Below, piece after piece: positions 49,557-62,510 of a DNA stretch of 64,000 nucleotides; within the stretch, counting starts at the first letter, position 1; each line of letters starts with the position of its first letter. Under the pieces are notes generated by a model that saw only the letters and a program-made list of their open reading frames with translations, made no database searches and was not told the DNA's origin. The stretch spans positions 124,001 through 188,000 of the forward strand of contig JAIWNF010000062.1 of the NCBI GenBank assembly GCA_025093555.1. Reading direction: 5' to 3'. This DNA comes from Circinella umbellata. Taxonomy: Eukaryota; Mucoromycota; Mucoromycetes; Mucorales; Lichtheimiaceae. A program made the translations under genes and the position numbers.

Positions 49557-50532
49557 CTTTTATTTTATTTAAGAAATTATAAATAAAAGAGAAGAAAAAG
49601 GAAAGGAAAAAAAAAAAAAGATGAATGAGAGAAAGAGGGTATATTAGTATTTCGTTTTGGAAGAAAAAGAAGAGAAGAAAGGTTACTTTATTTTTAGTGG
49701 CATTAGCTCAAAGGTCGGTAAGTCAATTAAATTCTATACCTTCAAAGCAAATTTGGATTGGACAAATTTATGTAAATGTGAAACGTTTTTATAATCTATT
49801 ATTTTCTTGTTTACATGCCAAAACTTCACAACTTCTCCTGCTTTTTCATTGATCTACAACTTCTGGCAGCTTATAGTGTATTCAGCAGAGTAACGATACC
49901 CTTTATTTTTACTCGTGCTCCTATACATATATATGAATATAGAACAATGCTTTTCATGTCGCCTTTTGACTGGATTAAAATTAAATACATTATATTTCTT
50001 AAAGGAGTCTAGAATACCATATACGGGAAAATGGCGACGATATGGTCCGTATTGTACCAAGAACATACGTATTATGATGAAAATATGGGAAAGGGGGCTA
50101 GAAAGGAAATAAACGAAAAAAAAGAGGGAGAAAATAAATAAGTGAAATTTTTTATTTGTTTATACCGTTACAGTAAATATGATAAACAAAAATAATGAAG
50201 TTCATTAACATAATCCTGATCATGTTTCTCATAAACTCTTTTATAAATAGGGTGGTATACAGCGAGCCCTTGTCATTTACGTATGTTACCATATGACTGT
50301 TGTAATACGCACGGCTTTATTTCTTCTATGCACTACACTAATGTTTGTAATTCTTCCTACCATTTTTGTTGATTTTTGATATTACACTTTCTCTACTTAT
50401 TGTATTAAAACTAGATATATTTCAACAAAAGCTACGTAACATAAAATAAAACTTAGCAGATGATATTTTTCTTGATTTTCTATTCTTCTATTGATTGCTC
50501 GGAGGGCGGGGCCCGTCTAGAAAAATAGGGTC

Positions 50533-50685
50533 ATGATGGTTGAAATGCCTCTGTCTTCTTATATTCAACTGAATAAAGTACGAGGTAACATGATACAAGA
50601 ATTAAATAGTCTTTTACAGAATGATAAGAATGGTGACGATGGTAGCAGGTATAGAGTACTCAAGGAACATATTAAAAGTTATTAG
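50533..50685 (+). CDS. possible 50-residue protein, or relic
   Basis: The frame reads MMVEMPLSSYIQLNKVRGNM, then IQELNSLLQNDKNGDDG, then SRYRVLKEHIKSY and a stop. Composition is balanced and helix-forming, unlike the phenylalanine/lysine-rich junk of nearby frames, but nothing is recognised and no neighbouring exon was found. Confidence 0.2.
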   Translation: MMVEMPLSSYIQLNKVRGNMIQELNSLLQNDKNGDDGSRYRVLKEHIKSY

Positions 50686-51736
50686 TGATACCATCAACAA
50701 AATGTATCGACTTCATTTTCAGATAATCTTATTATAATATTTGAATATTTTAACAGCAGTAGAAAAGATACCAGAACAAAGAAAAAGGCCAAGATATGTC
50801 TTAATTTACGTAACAATAATTATATAGTTTTATAGTAAGGAAATTACAGACTCATATCCCATTGAATTGTATTATATCTTTTACAATGGTGGTATTTACA
50901 ACGATGTATTTATTCCTTATACATGGGTTTTATGAACTTGAGTAAATGGTTTAATGTACGTAGCCATATTCAACCCCCGTTTTTGCACCTCCCACTTCTG
51001 CAAATCTATCAGTTATGTACTGTTTGTTTTTGCAACTTGCAGCTTGCATCAAAGTTTCTCGGGTAAGCTGCGCTTATAGGAACTAGTCTTATGAATCATT
51101 ATCCAAATATAGAGAAATACCAAAAATGTCAACAAAGCATAATTGATGAGATGGTGTATTTAAAAATTTATACTAACTCTCAATTATTGCATGTCTTCGG
51201 TTCTTCAACAAAAAATTGTATGCAAAGCTCGGGGGCTTGGCTGAATTTGTCAACATCAGTATTATCATTATTACAACATGTATAAGTGTTTGTGTGCCTG
51301 TGTTGGAGAGCGATAAAAAGAAAAGACCATTGTTTCGAGTGACCTATTATACTTTCTAATAAATTAGGAAAACTATTGTTATTGTTTATTGTGATATTGT
51401 TAACTAACAAAGTATAAGCTTTAATTACACAAAAAGAGGAAAATTCATTAAACACAATTTCGCCGCAGCAAGTACACATCTTGCGCAGTACTCGGGAACA
51501 CAGTCTTTTTTTTCTCGTACGTACTTAATATGCCTATTTTAAACTTATTCTTTAATATATATAATCATCACTATTATGTATTAAAGTAATTTATCTTTAT
51601 CTTTTTAGTGGATGCTTACCAAAAAAAAAATATTAATCTATATAATAAGAATGATAATAATGTTTAAAATAGAAAATCACATTAGCTATATATAACAGCA
51701 TAAAATAGAAAAATTACAATGAGGCGCGGAATTGCG

Positions 51737-51744
51737 TGACGTCA
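51737..51744. promoter_or_regulatory. CRE/ATF-like palindrome TGACGTCA upstream of SKP1
   Basis: A perfect 8-base palindrome TGACGTCA in a locally GC-richer patch (gaggcgcggaattgcg) about 135 bases before the SKP1 start. This is the known binding site of CREB/ATF-type bZIP factors. A second exact copy near 41964 lies inside the transporter coding sequence and is probably chance. Confidence 0.4.
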
Positions 51745-51878
51745 ATAAATAAACGAACTATAAAATAAAACAGCGCATAACGCGTGATCATCACTGGTTG
51801 TCCTTTCTCTCTCTCTCACTCACTTTTTTTTATTCTCACAGTTTTCTTCTTTTATATACACTTTATAATATTTAAAAC

Positions 51879-52727
51879 ATGTCTGTTAAATTGATTAGTT
51901 CTGATAACGAAGACTTTACTGTTGACAAGGAAGTCGCTGAACGTTCTGTTTTGATCAAGAACATGTTGGAAGGTAAAAACCATTCTTTTTTTTTTGAAAA
52001 AAAAAATAGGAAGAGAAGGGGTTGAATGTGGCAACGTGTTTGTCTTTTCTTTTTTCGTAGCAACCAGAATTCCACTTTTCTTTTATCTTTTTTTAATAAT
52101 AACCATTATGTCTTTTATTGTATGTATGTAGATGTTGGTGATAGTGATGCTCCTATTCCACTTCCCAATGTCACTGCCAAGGTCTTGCGTAAGGTAAAAT
52201 ATTAATTAGAATAAAGTTTTTATTATTATTATTTTTTTTGATACGAAATATTTTATGTGATTTTAATATAGGTTATTGAATGGTGTGATCATCATCGTAA
52301 AGACACTATTACTCAAGATGAACAAGAACGACGCAATACAGATATTGAAGAATGGGATCAAAAATATATGGAAGTTGATCAAGAAACCTTGTTTGATATC
52401 ATCTTAGCTGCCAACTATCTTGATATCAAGCCTCTTTTGGATGTTGGTTGTAAAACTGTTGCCAATATGATCAAGGGTAAGAGTGCTGAAGAAATCCGAC
52501 GAACTTTCAACATTACCAACGACTTTACACCCGAAGAAGAAGCCCAAATTAGAAAGGAAAACGTAAGTCTATCTTGTGAAGTGTTTTTATTATCTGAATT
52601 TTACGTGTTACGTGTTACGTGTGGTTGTGTGGGGGCTGCTTATTGCTGCGCATTTTATCTCTTTTATAATTGAAAATGAGACTAAAATAATATTTTAAAC
52701 AATTAGGAATGGGCTGAAGATCGATGA
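51879..52727 (+). CDS. SKP1: SKP1, adaptor of SCF ubiquitin ligases
   Basis: Four exons, 51879-51972, 52132-52193, 52272-52562 and 52707-52727, give 155 residues, close to the usual fungal and animal size. The BTB/POZ-like N-terminal half begins [20 protein letters not shown] with SVLIKNMLE and [20 protein letters not shown]. The C-terminal F-box-binding half is very conserved: [69 protein letters not shown]. The last exon is only 21 bases and encodes the terminal EWAEDR. SKP1 links F-box proteins to cullin-1 in the nucleus and cytoplasm, so the F-box/LRR protein of this window is a likely partner. Pyrimidine tracts in the leader and a CRE-like palindrome upstream suggest a strong constitutive promoter. 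Confidence 0.96.
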
Positions 52728-54282
52728 ATAACTTGATCCTTTTTTTCTTTTTTTTTTCTTTACCTGTCACTCTGTCTCATTCCCATCTTTCTCTGACAGG
52801 AAAATATATACAAAAACACACAGACACACGCACACACACACACAAAGACACAACGTATATCAAAAAAAAAATGCTTTTTTCTTTCTTTCTCTTTTTTTTT
52901 TGTCCTTTCTAACCTAGGTTTAACCCCCAATTTCTTTGTACTTTTTTTTTCAATATGGAAAATAAGGACAACAAAAAAAAAATAACAAGTTGCTTTCAAT
53001 ACAAAAACAATGAATAATTTTTGTTGATATTCTTTTTTTTTCTTTTGGGTTCTTTTTTTATATGCGGCTGAATAAAATACGCAGCCTTGATTTGTCCTAC
53101 CTTAAAAATCGAATCACGTATTCAGTTTATTATAGATACAGATGTATTCTACCTACCCGATATCAATGATAAATTATAATAGTAGTTTTACTAGATAGTG
53201 TGAAATTTCAATATGTATAATAAATGTTTATATTATTAAGGAGTTCTGGATTTTAAGCATGAGTGTATATATTGTGTGGGTATATATATATATATATATA
53301 TATAACGTGATACATAATGTAATTATTGTTAATTCTTATTGATGTCATAGATCGTAAATTATTTAGAGTTTTAAAAGGTCGATGCTTGAACAACTGTCAA
53401 AGGAAGAAGTTTTTTTTATTGGGGGGAGGGGAGGAGTGGGGAGTAAAAAAAAAATGTGTTTTATTGAAGAAAATAAAATGATCGGCATGTCTCTTTCCCT
53501 TTAACATATAAAAAAAAGTCTATCAGCTATCATTTTGTACGTACCCTTAAAAAACCCCTTTGAACCACTTCAACCCCTTCTCTCTTCCCACTACCCCTTC
53601 TTTCCTTTTTGAATTATACATATTTATATCTATATAAAAATAACTAATTCTTTTATTTTTCTTCATCAAACTTGACATATACATAATAAGAATATATATC
53701 AGTAATTCCAAAAATAGACTCTTTTATCATCATCTTCATCTTCTTCTTCTTTCTTTTTCTAGTTCTTTTTCCACTTTTATGTATACAGTATTCCATAAAC
53801 TAAGAAGGAGTTTATATTGTATAATATAATAATAATAATAATAATTAAACCAATTATTTTATTATGAGGATATAAAAGAAAAATATATGCCACAATTAGG
53901 AGATGTAGCGTGAAGAATACCAAAAAAAAATTGTTGTAAATATGTTTAAAGACAATAAAGTACATATATTTGTGTGTGTCTGTGTCTTTGTGTGTATATA
54001 ATAGTAATAAACTATTATGAGGAGAAAAGAAAAGAAATAAAGAATAAAGAAGGGGAAACCATTCGTAAGAAAAGAAGAAAAGAAAAACGATCATCATATT
54101 CTTTTTGCTTTTTTTGCATGTGTTTTGCTTACCTTTTTTCTTTTAATCGACAAGGAAAATAAAATATTTCTTACTTCTTTGATACGCATTTTCTTTTTCT
54201 TTTCTTTCATTCTATCTTTCTCTTTTTCTTTTTCTTTTTGTTTATAAGTCACTATTACTATTTTCTTCATTTCCTATAAAAT
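52728..54282. other. gene-free stretch between SKP1 and the kinase
   Basis: The SKP1 3' region holds T-runs and a CA-rich tract (52815-52845). Later come an (AT)n tract near 53281-53303, a G-run (53420-53440), pyrimidine-rich sequence and (TAA)n. The open frames here (52724-52912, 53777-54097, 53974-54162) translate simple sequence and are not believed. The pyrimidine tracts (54180-54240) just before the kinase start are likely its promoter. Confidence 0.5.
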
Positions 54283-57012
54283 ATGTCATGCAATTATACT
54301 ATATATCATGAACCACGTTTAATTTCTGTTTTTGAAACAACTCTTTCAGTACAGCAAGAGATTTTATCGGTAAAATAATAACAATAACAAATTGACAAAC
54401 AACAATAATTAAAGCTAATAAATATGTTGAAAAAAATGTTATACAGGTCTTTAATGTCGTCATTCAAACACCTTCTACAATTATCTCACTAGTTCGTTAT
54501 CCATTCGATTTTATTGAATTTCATCAAAAAATACGTACTCATTATCCAAGATCCACTAAAATTCCATTTCCTGCATTATCTACTCCTGTCACACATAATA
54601 ATATGAATCGTTTACACAGACGCCGATCTATAAAAAATCTTCTTTCCTTTAGTAAAAAATCAAATGCAGATAAAATTGAAAAATATTTGCAGCGTTGTTT
54701 TGATCATCCTATTGTATCTATTTCTAGTTTATTACGTGATTTTTTAAGTGTGCAACGTGACGAAGATAAATTATTACCATGCCAACAGCAACAACAACAA
54801 CAACAACAATCAACATTAGTAACCACGCAACCAATAACAGCAACAGGATCTATTAATACCACCTTATCAAGGACAAGCATTTCAGAAAAATCATCCTATC
54901 AACATCATATTATAGCATCAACACCACCCCCTGTACCTTCTTTAATACTACAAAATAGTCCACCTTCAATTCAAGATTATGATTTACTTAAAGTCCTTGG
55001 TAAAGGATGTATGGGTAAAGTCATTTTAGTCCGATCCAAATTGAATAAACGATTATATGCTTTGAAAGCAATTCAAAAAGATCACGTCATTCAGCAAAAA
55101 GAAGTAACACATACACAAGCAGAAAGAGATATTTTAGTCAAGTTAAGACAAGAACCTTTTTTGGTACGATTGCAATGTGCTTTCCAAACACCAGGGCAAT
55201 TGTTTCTAGTATTGGATTATTATAGTGGAGGTGATATTGCAACTCAAATGTCAAAATTCACTACTTTTTCTGAAGGGCGGACATTATTTTATGCAGCTGA
55301 AATTGTTCATGGTCTGTCAACTTTGCATAAACACGGAATTATTTACAGGTAAAAATAAAAATAAAACTAATAGACGTACCTGGTTCGAATAACAATATTA
55401 ATGACTTTAATTATACCAAACTATAATTATTTTGTTCATAGAGATTTGAAACCAGAAAATGTCTTGATTGGTCGTGATGGTCATATTGTATTGACTGATT
55501 TTGGGTTATCTAAAGTATTTGATGTGGATACGGATATGCCTATTACACGAACATTTTGTGGTACTGCTGAATATTTAGCTCCAGAAGTGCTCACAGATGA
55601 GCCTTATACATTTGTCGTAGATTATTGGAGCTTGGGAACACTGCTTTATGAAATGCTTGCTGGTGTGGTAAGTTTATTTTTTTTATTGATTTTCTAATCT
55701 AGTTTTCATTGTTATTACTATCATTATTAACAATTCCTTCTTTTCATAACAATTTACACATATTAGACGCCCTTTTGGGCAGAAACACATGTAGAAATGT
55801 ATCGTCGTGTATTAGACGATCCATTAGAATTTCCTCCTCACTTTGATATCATTACTTGTGACTTTTTGGCTGGTGTAAGTAACTACCTTTTTTTTTCTAT
55901 ATATACATCTCTTCAGTCAATGAACTATATATATGCATATAATTTTTACTAACTATAAATATAGTTGCTTGAACGGGATCCATGTGAACGATTAGGTTGG
56001 GACGGGGTAACATCAATTCAAACCCATCCCTATTTCTCCCACCTTGACTGGGACGACGTTGCCAATCTCGCATTAACACCACCTTATATTCCTGAATTGG
56101 TTAGTGAGACAGATTTATCTCATTTTGATGAAGCATTTATCAATATGTCTCCGCGTATTAGCCAACTTTCTCAAAATAACTCCAAAGAAGAATACTTTTT
56201 TGATGGCGATAATAATGAACAAGACCCATTTGCAGCAAGTTTTTCATTTGATCCAGAACGTGATATAGTTCCCACGAGTGAAGAACAAGAACATCCACCT
56301 CGTTTATTACGACAAAAATTACAAAGAACAAGAGCACAACAAAAGAAATCAGGAAAAGATAGATTTTCTACAAGTTCTTCGTTACTTTCATTTTCACCGG
56401 GTGAAGTCATTCGTCACACAGATACAATGCCATCCTTTTTACAACAACAACGTTATTCGCGAAAACGCCACAGTGCTGCATTGTCTGCTCAACATATGGA
56501 TTATTTGTTATCTACTGCTAATAATAATTCAAGTACACCAACAACACATACAAAAGATTATTACCAACACCATAATAACCAAAATCAACAGCAGCCTATT
56601 GTGGCAGAAATATCTTCGTTATGCTCATCCATGACAATGTCTTCGGTACCAGATGATGAAGTTCATGTGGAAAATGACAGTGATAATACATCAAGTGATG
56701 ATCGTATATTGTGTACCCAGCAACAACAACGCCATCCTCATCATCATAATGAAGAAAATATTTCTTCACTAACAGCAGCATCTACGTCTAATAATAGCCA
56801 TAGACAGTATCATCAACAAAATAGGGGTGATCACAGTCCTTATACTCGACCTCATTGCCCAGTACCAGGACAGGTACGACCAAATATTTCACTTGATTCA
56901 TCTAATTCTAATTCCAATTCTACCTCAACTACACCTATGACTTCACAACGACATTCAATGTGTTTATCTGATAATTTACACGATAATCATAATAATCCTA
57001 CTCATGAATGGC

Positions 57013-57046
<34 letters not shown>

Positions 57047-57068
57047 TTCTTATGTTTCCATGGTTTAA
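54283..57068 (+). CDS. PX-domain AGC-family serine/threonine kinase
   Basis: Five exons, 54283-54369, 54447-55348, 55442-55667, 55767-55874 and 55965-57068, give 808 residues. Residues about 15-105 look like a PX domain, which binds phosphoinositides ([40 protein letters not shown]). Poly-Gln follows at about 142. The kinase domain begins near 206: glycine loop LGKGCMGKV, catalytic Lys in [23 protein letters not shown] at 349-351, T-loop [16 protein letters not shown] (Thr about 367) and [15 protein letters not shown]. The T-loop and insert spacing fit the AGC group (SGK/AKT/YPK); a tail with [18 protein letters not shown] follows. The last 250 residues are low-complexity, ending in a long poly-Gln. 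PX plus AGC kinase recalls animal SGK3, acting on endosomes or the vacuole. A clear hydrophobic motif is uncertain (FAASFSFD). Confidence 0.85.
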
Positions 57069-57551
57069 ATTCGAATATGATACGTATATGTATCTAATAT
57101 TCTATTGCATATAATAGCATACGTATAAACACTCCCCTAATTTCTACATTATATATACACTCACGCATACTATATTCATTCATACATTTAATTCTTTTGA
57201 TAATACCAACAGACACACAACTACAAGTACATATTCCATTGAAAAAAGTTCATAATATTTTTTTATCATTACCAACAACCCCAGTCATAATATTTCTTTT
57301 TCCGTACGAGTAATATTTTCTCCCTTGATTATTATAGTAGATTTCCTTTTTATTTTTATAATAACAACAATAATTTTCACGTTTTATTAATATATGTACA
57401 ATTGCATTATTTTTTTTCTGTTTTTATTATTTATTTTCTGATTGATGGAGGATATTTGGATGCAGAAGGCAATGGATTCTCGTCTATTTTAAGATACATT
57501 CATTTGATTTTATATTAGTAAAATTTGTCAAATTGTACAATATTCTTTGTT
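57069..57551. other. convergent 3' intergenic region
   Basis: AT-rich 3' sequence of the kinase and of GPN1 with T-runs. No gene is seen. Confidence 0.45.
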
Positions 57552-59080
57552 TTACAATACATTACCACTATCATATTCATCGTCTTCTTCATCTTCGTCA
57601 TCAATTTCTTCTGGGTCTTCTTCATCTATCGGATTTATATATTTATTTGTTTAATAATGAGGAGGTTATAAAAAAAATGATATATATATAAGGAGATTGG
57701 TATATGAATGTAATAGATAGGAAGCAGGTTTATGACAAAGATTATATATATATATTTATATATGTTATTTAGTTACCTCGAGAAACACCGCCCAGGGGTA
57801 CTTCGGTTCCTTTAGATACTTTCATGTCATTCATCAATTTGGATAATTGTTCTTGTTTACGTTTCTCCTCTTTTTCCATCTATAAAAATAAATAAACATT
57901 GTCTTATTTTAGTATGTCACGTAATTTGTAAACATCTCTTTCCTTGAATTGATTACCTTTTCCCGAATTAATCGTTCAATCTCAGGTTTATATTCACTAA
58001 AAATGGTAAAAGAATATAATAACAAATTAGATCCCTCATATGCACATAAGAAATATATTCATTATAGAATCAAAAGAAACCCCTCCCCTTCTTTCTTTCT
58101 CTTCCCCTTTTCAAAATTCCTTTTTACTTTTATTTCCACAAACATGGTATCAATAACTTACGTCTCATATTCATCTGCAGCTTCATCTACAGCCTTGAAA
58201 AAATCATCAACACCATTTCCAGTAACAGCTGAAACACCCACCACTTTTAAATGATTATAAAATTCATCCAATACTAAACTCATGGAATTCATTAAACTAC
58301 TCATATAACTGGTATCATGACTCAATGCTTCTTGAAACTTTTCGAAATCTGTCATCCATTCTACTGCAAAATCATGTGATACAACATCGGTCTTATTGAA
58401 TACCAAAATAAAAGGTAATTTAGTCTTGTAAAGAATCGAACAAGCATAAAGCATATTGGACATAAATGTTGCAGGTGCTGTGGTTCTTGGTGTATCAATA
58501 ATATATGCAATCACTGTAGGATAAGTAGCAGCCAATGTATCCGTGATAATAGCACCTGAAGCAGACCATGTAAAGATTTCAATTTGACCAGGTGTATCAA
58601 CAAGAATATTGGAAACTGAAGTAGATCTTTTACCGACTAAATCGAGAACTTGATCAAATTTTGTTGTAAATAAATTGAGGGATGTCAAAATGCCACCATT
58701 AGGACCCAAGTTATATTGTTTCATGACTTCTTTGTAGTTGACAGTATCACGAATATCAATGTTGGCTGTAAATGGTAATGATCCAACGGCTGGATCCAAA
58801 TTCAATACATAAGGTGGTGTTTTTTCAGCATGAAGTTGAGCAATAATCCGCTATATATTGGTAATTATTATTATTATTATTATTATTATTGTTTCAAGTA
58901 TTAAAAGACGTGTTAGTAAGCAAAATGTGGTTTTTTGGAGAATTGCTGCTGGGTTTTTTTTAATAGTGTTAAAAAGTTTTTATTTACCTGCATAAATGTA
59001 GTTTTACCCGATCCTGCCATACCAATGCATAAAATGACAGGTGGTTGTTTTTTTTCTTTATTTTCTGTACTAGTTGACAT
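57552..59080 (-). CDS. GPN1: GPN-loop GTPase 1 (RNA polymerase II assembly/import)
   Basis: Five exons (59080-58988, 58850-58162, 57996-57957, 57879-57777, 57625-57552) give 332 residues. Motifs: Walker [23 protein letters not shown]; the defining insertion GPNGG in [15 protein letters not shown]3 [16 protein letters not shown]4 [13 protein letters not shown]. The C-terminus is coiled-coil ([20 protein letters not shown]) and ends in an acidic tail ([19 protein letters not shown]). GPN1/Npa3 works with GPN2 and GPN3 in assembling RNA polymerase II in the cytoplasm and bringing it to the nucleus. The length is close to the family norm of 370-390, slightly shorter at the C-terminus. The first intron falls right after the Walker A helix. 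The JEN-type permease lies 300 bases upstream of its start on the same strand. Confidence 0.95.
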
Positions 59081-59382
59081 TATTTGATGTTATTAAAGAT
59101 CAATGATCGTTTTTTACTTTAATAAAGGACAGTTTTTATTTTTTGTTGCTCAGACCCAAATAAAAAAAAAGGCGGAGCTTTTTTTTTTCTATGCTGTCAA
59201 AAAAAAAAAACCAGCGCATCAAAATTGTCAGTTATTCTCAACATGTTTGCAAGAAGTATAATGCCTTATTTTGCTTCAAGGATTTATTTACATGTAAAAA
59301 GAAAGATCACATATAATAGGTGTCATTACATTATAAATTGACCTTTTTTTTTTATTAACTGTTGTAAATATCACATAATCTC

Positions 59383-61921
59383 TTATTTCTTTTCTGTTGT
59401 GTTTTGTATATTAACATCTTCAGATGATATAGCAGGAGCAAAAGATTCATCTTGTTGACCTTCTTCCTTTTTTTGAGCATTTAAATCATCTAATCCAATA
59501 ATTTGTCCATTTTTATCCTCATAAAGATTTTGCATAAAATCTTTATTTCTCTCTTCCTTTCCTAACAAAGCTATACGTATTTTGTAAAGTATGTTTGATT
59601 AGTATAGGCTTTTACTTTATATGTACGTACATATTAGAACTACTAATATATATTACAAAAAGACTTACTGGTAATAATAAGACATGTAACTACACATCCC
59701 ATAAAAATAGCTTGTGTAAGACCTATATCAAAATACATACAGTAAGTACGCAAAAAGTAAATATATTATTCATCATTATTTTATTTTAAAACATACCATA
59801 ATCTGGAATAGGTTTTCCATCACGTAATTGTAAGCTACCATCCGAATTTTTTAAAGGATATCTTTCTCCCAAAGTTGCTTGAATTTGTGAACTAGCTGCA
59901 CTAATTAAATTACCTAGCTGATAGGCTAAGCCTAAAAAAAATAAACCATTTTTTACTCTAATAATTAACACTACAGCTAATACGTAATAGTTATCATCCG
60001 TAAGAGAGAAAACAAATTTACCTGGCATTAATCCACGGAAATTAGCGGGAGCCAGTTCATTCAAATGAGCAGGAACAATACCTATACGTAGTAAATAATA
60101 TATTTAATCATTACATAATCAGTATTTAATTGTTGAATATAAAATATATAACTAAATAAATCATTTACCCCAAGCACCCTATAAAGATTTTTTTATATAT
60201 CAATTATATTAGTATACGCAACAATCAGTACCATTTTCTTTTTCTTATTTTTCTTATTTTACCTGAATGAAAAATTGAAGTGTAAAAGCACCAAACCGAA
60301 GACTATGTAAATTAGGTGCATAAATCCAAAGAGGAATAAATGCACCGACCATAATAGCAGATAATACAATGGAGACACGACGACCCGTATAATTCGAGTA
60401 TAGACCCACGATAGTGCCTAATAATAATAATAATAATAATGAGTATAAATGCTTAATAAATCTAAACTTTGCTTTTTTTTAACGCACCTCCTAAAAGAGC
60501 ACCAATATTATGAATAACAGTAGTTGCTGTTTGTTCTGCGGGTGTATAACCAAGTTGAACTTTGAGAAAGGTTGGATATAAATCCTATGATACGTAATTA
60601 TTATTATTATTACTTAATTTAAAATGGTACTATTAATAATTATTATAATGTTACCTGAGTGCCATGGGAATAAAAGTTAAAAAACGCCATGAGAACAATC
60701 ATGTAAATAGTGCCTACGTAATAAATTAAATATAATATATTATTTAATATTATGTAGATACGTACAAATTGACAACACATCAAAGGACAAATAGTGAGAT
60801 TAGAATACTCTTTATATTATAAATAATTTCAGATATAAGAAATAACTTACGTCTATAATGATTTTTAAGCATATACATCAATTCTTTTACATATGAAGTA
60901 CTATTTAATTTGCGTACTTCTTTTGTTTGTTCAAATGATTGTGATTCTGGAACAAAAAAACGAATAAATACTGCTAAAAGAGCAAACACAGAGCCTGTCC
61001 AAAAAAGAATTCTCCAACTAGATCCTGTACTTGACACTGCATAATTGACCAATGCAGCTAAAAGATATCCAGTCGCATAACCTATTAGAGAATAATGAAG
61101 AACAAAGTGTTTATTTGTCTAATATAACTTCCAAGTAGAAGAAAAAAAAACCATTTGTACCTTCTTGGTAGATACCAGAGAAAAGCCCTCTTGCTTCAAT
61201 TGGAAGAGTCTCAAGTGCTAAACTTGCACCAAGTCCCTATTAATTATTGTTACGTATTGTATTTTTTGGATTAAAACTTTATTAATGTCTATTTTTGTAC
61301 ACAGTAGTTATCTTTTGTATGTTATTATATTATCACAAAAAAATAAAAAAAATTACCCATTCTCCACCCATAGCAATACCAAAAAGGGCTCTTAATCCAA
61401 TAAAAACTTGTAAATTAGGAGCAAAACCACTAGCCATGTTGATCACGGAGAACAAAACAATATCAACCATTAATGGCCACCGACGACCATATTTGTCTGC
61501 TAGGAGCCTTTTTAATTTTTTTTTTAAAAAAAAAGATAAATTAAAATTGATATTAACAATACATTCTATTTTTTTAATATCATAAAAACAAGAATACTTA
61601 CCCAAAAAGCAACGCACCTACTGGTCGAAGCATCTATTGAAGAATTATTACTAGTTAGTTTTTGTTTTTCTACGTACGTACTACGTACTTATATAAAATA
61701 TTAAAATAGCTATTATATTGATTACCAAAGTAGTGGTAATTGCAGCTAATAATATGTAATAGAAATAATGTATAATTAGCAAAACCATACAGATAAACCA
61801 TTATAACAAACATTGTTCAGAAGAATGTTGGTTACATTATTCTTTAGTAATACACTGTTTATGCATATAACTTACTTACATGTAACTTCACTTGGCATAA
61901 CACCAAAATCTTTAGCTGTAT

Positions 61922-61962
<41 letters not shown>

Positions 61963-62510
61963 AAAGCCAATGTATAATAGGGTAATTAAGTAGATGTTTA
62001 CAATATATTATAATTGCACCTAAAGCCAAAATATACTTTTACGTAATGAAAATAGTTACCAATTTCTGGAACGGACAATGACACACAAAAGTAATCGAAT
62101 GCATCTATAGTCCAACCCAAAAAGGCTTTATTTTTTTTATTAAAATAATGGTGCATTAGTTTATCTATATGATATAACCTATATGATATACAAAAAAAAA
62201 TGTTCTATGTTTCTTTATACGTACCTGCTAAAAATGTGATCCATTGAGTACGGGTTAATCTCTTACAGATTGCCAAAAAACCTGGTGGTTTTTCAGCGGG
62301 TGGTTGCCAAAGAGAATGATAGAAACGCTTCGCATATTTTTTAGCCATATTTTCTTCTTGTTCTTTTTCCTCTCGAATAGATCCAACAGGGGCTTTCTCG
62401 GATACAATGTTCATATCGTGATTATTTGTAGTCGTAGTAATATTTTCATTCTCTACTACACTCCGTGTGGTGGCAGGAGAAGAAATAATAACTTCTTCCG
62501 GTTGTGGCAT
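59383..62510 (-). CDS. JEN-type monocarboxylate/proton symporter (MFS)
   Basis: Sixteen exons join in frame to 551 residues: 62510-62225, 62125-62060, 61915-61880, 61745-61726, 61633-61602, 61507-61357, 61236-61161, 61081-60851, 60713-60655, 60584-60488, 60417-60263, 60178-60169, 60081-60022, 59931-59797, 59722-59669, 59570-59383. After a hydrophilic N-terminus comes TRTQWITFLAGFLGWTIDAF (helix 1), LLADKYGRRWPLMVDIVLFS (MFS loop 2-3 signature), FGIAMGGEWGLGASLALETL and, in helix 7, NFYSHGTQ|DLYPTFL. That last block fits the JEN signature N-x-x-S/T-H-x-S/T-Q-D-x-x-x-T, needed for lactate, pyruvate and acetate uptake in yeast Jen1. The protein should import monocarboxylates at the plasma membrane, a trait of growth on non-sugar carbon. 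The exon at 60169-60178 is only 10 bases and others are 20, 32 and 36. Confidence 0.9.
61924..61958. repeat. (CA)n microsatellite in an intron
   Basis: About 17 CA units lie in the intron between exons 2 and 3 of the permease, right at the acceptor side of the transcript's polypyrimidine tract (as TG on the coding strand). Confidence 0.9.

Larger units (their letters stand above)
49557..51878. other. gene-free stretch; kexin and SKP1 promoters
   Basis: A purine-rich block (49580-49690) lies upstream of kexin. A short frame at 50533-50685 could be a small protein or relic (see findings). Near SKP1 there is a perfect TGACGTCA palindrome at 51737-51744 and a pyrimidine tract (tttctctctctctcactcactttttt) at about 51803-51830. 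Nothing else is recognised. Confidence 0.45.

Noticed and set aside
52724..52999. Open frames over the CA and TTTTC tracts after SKP1
   Set aside because: Both strands translate simple repeats only.
53777..54162. Open frames before the kinase gene
   Set aside because: Low-complexity pyrimidine/purine tracts; better explained as promoter DNA.
55380..55400. ctggttcgaataac, resembling a tRNA B box
   Set aside because: Sits in a kinase intron and lacks an A box and an acceptor stem.
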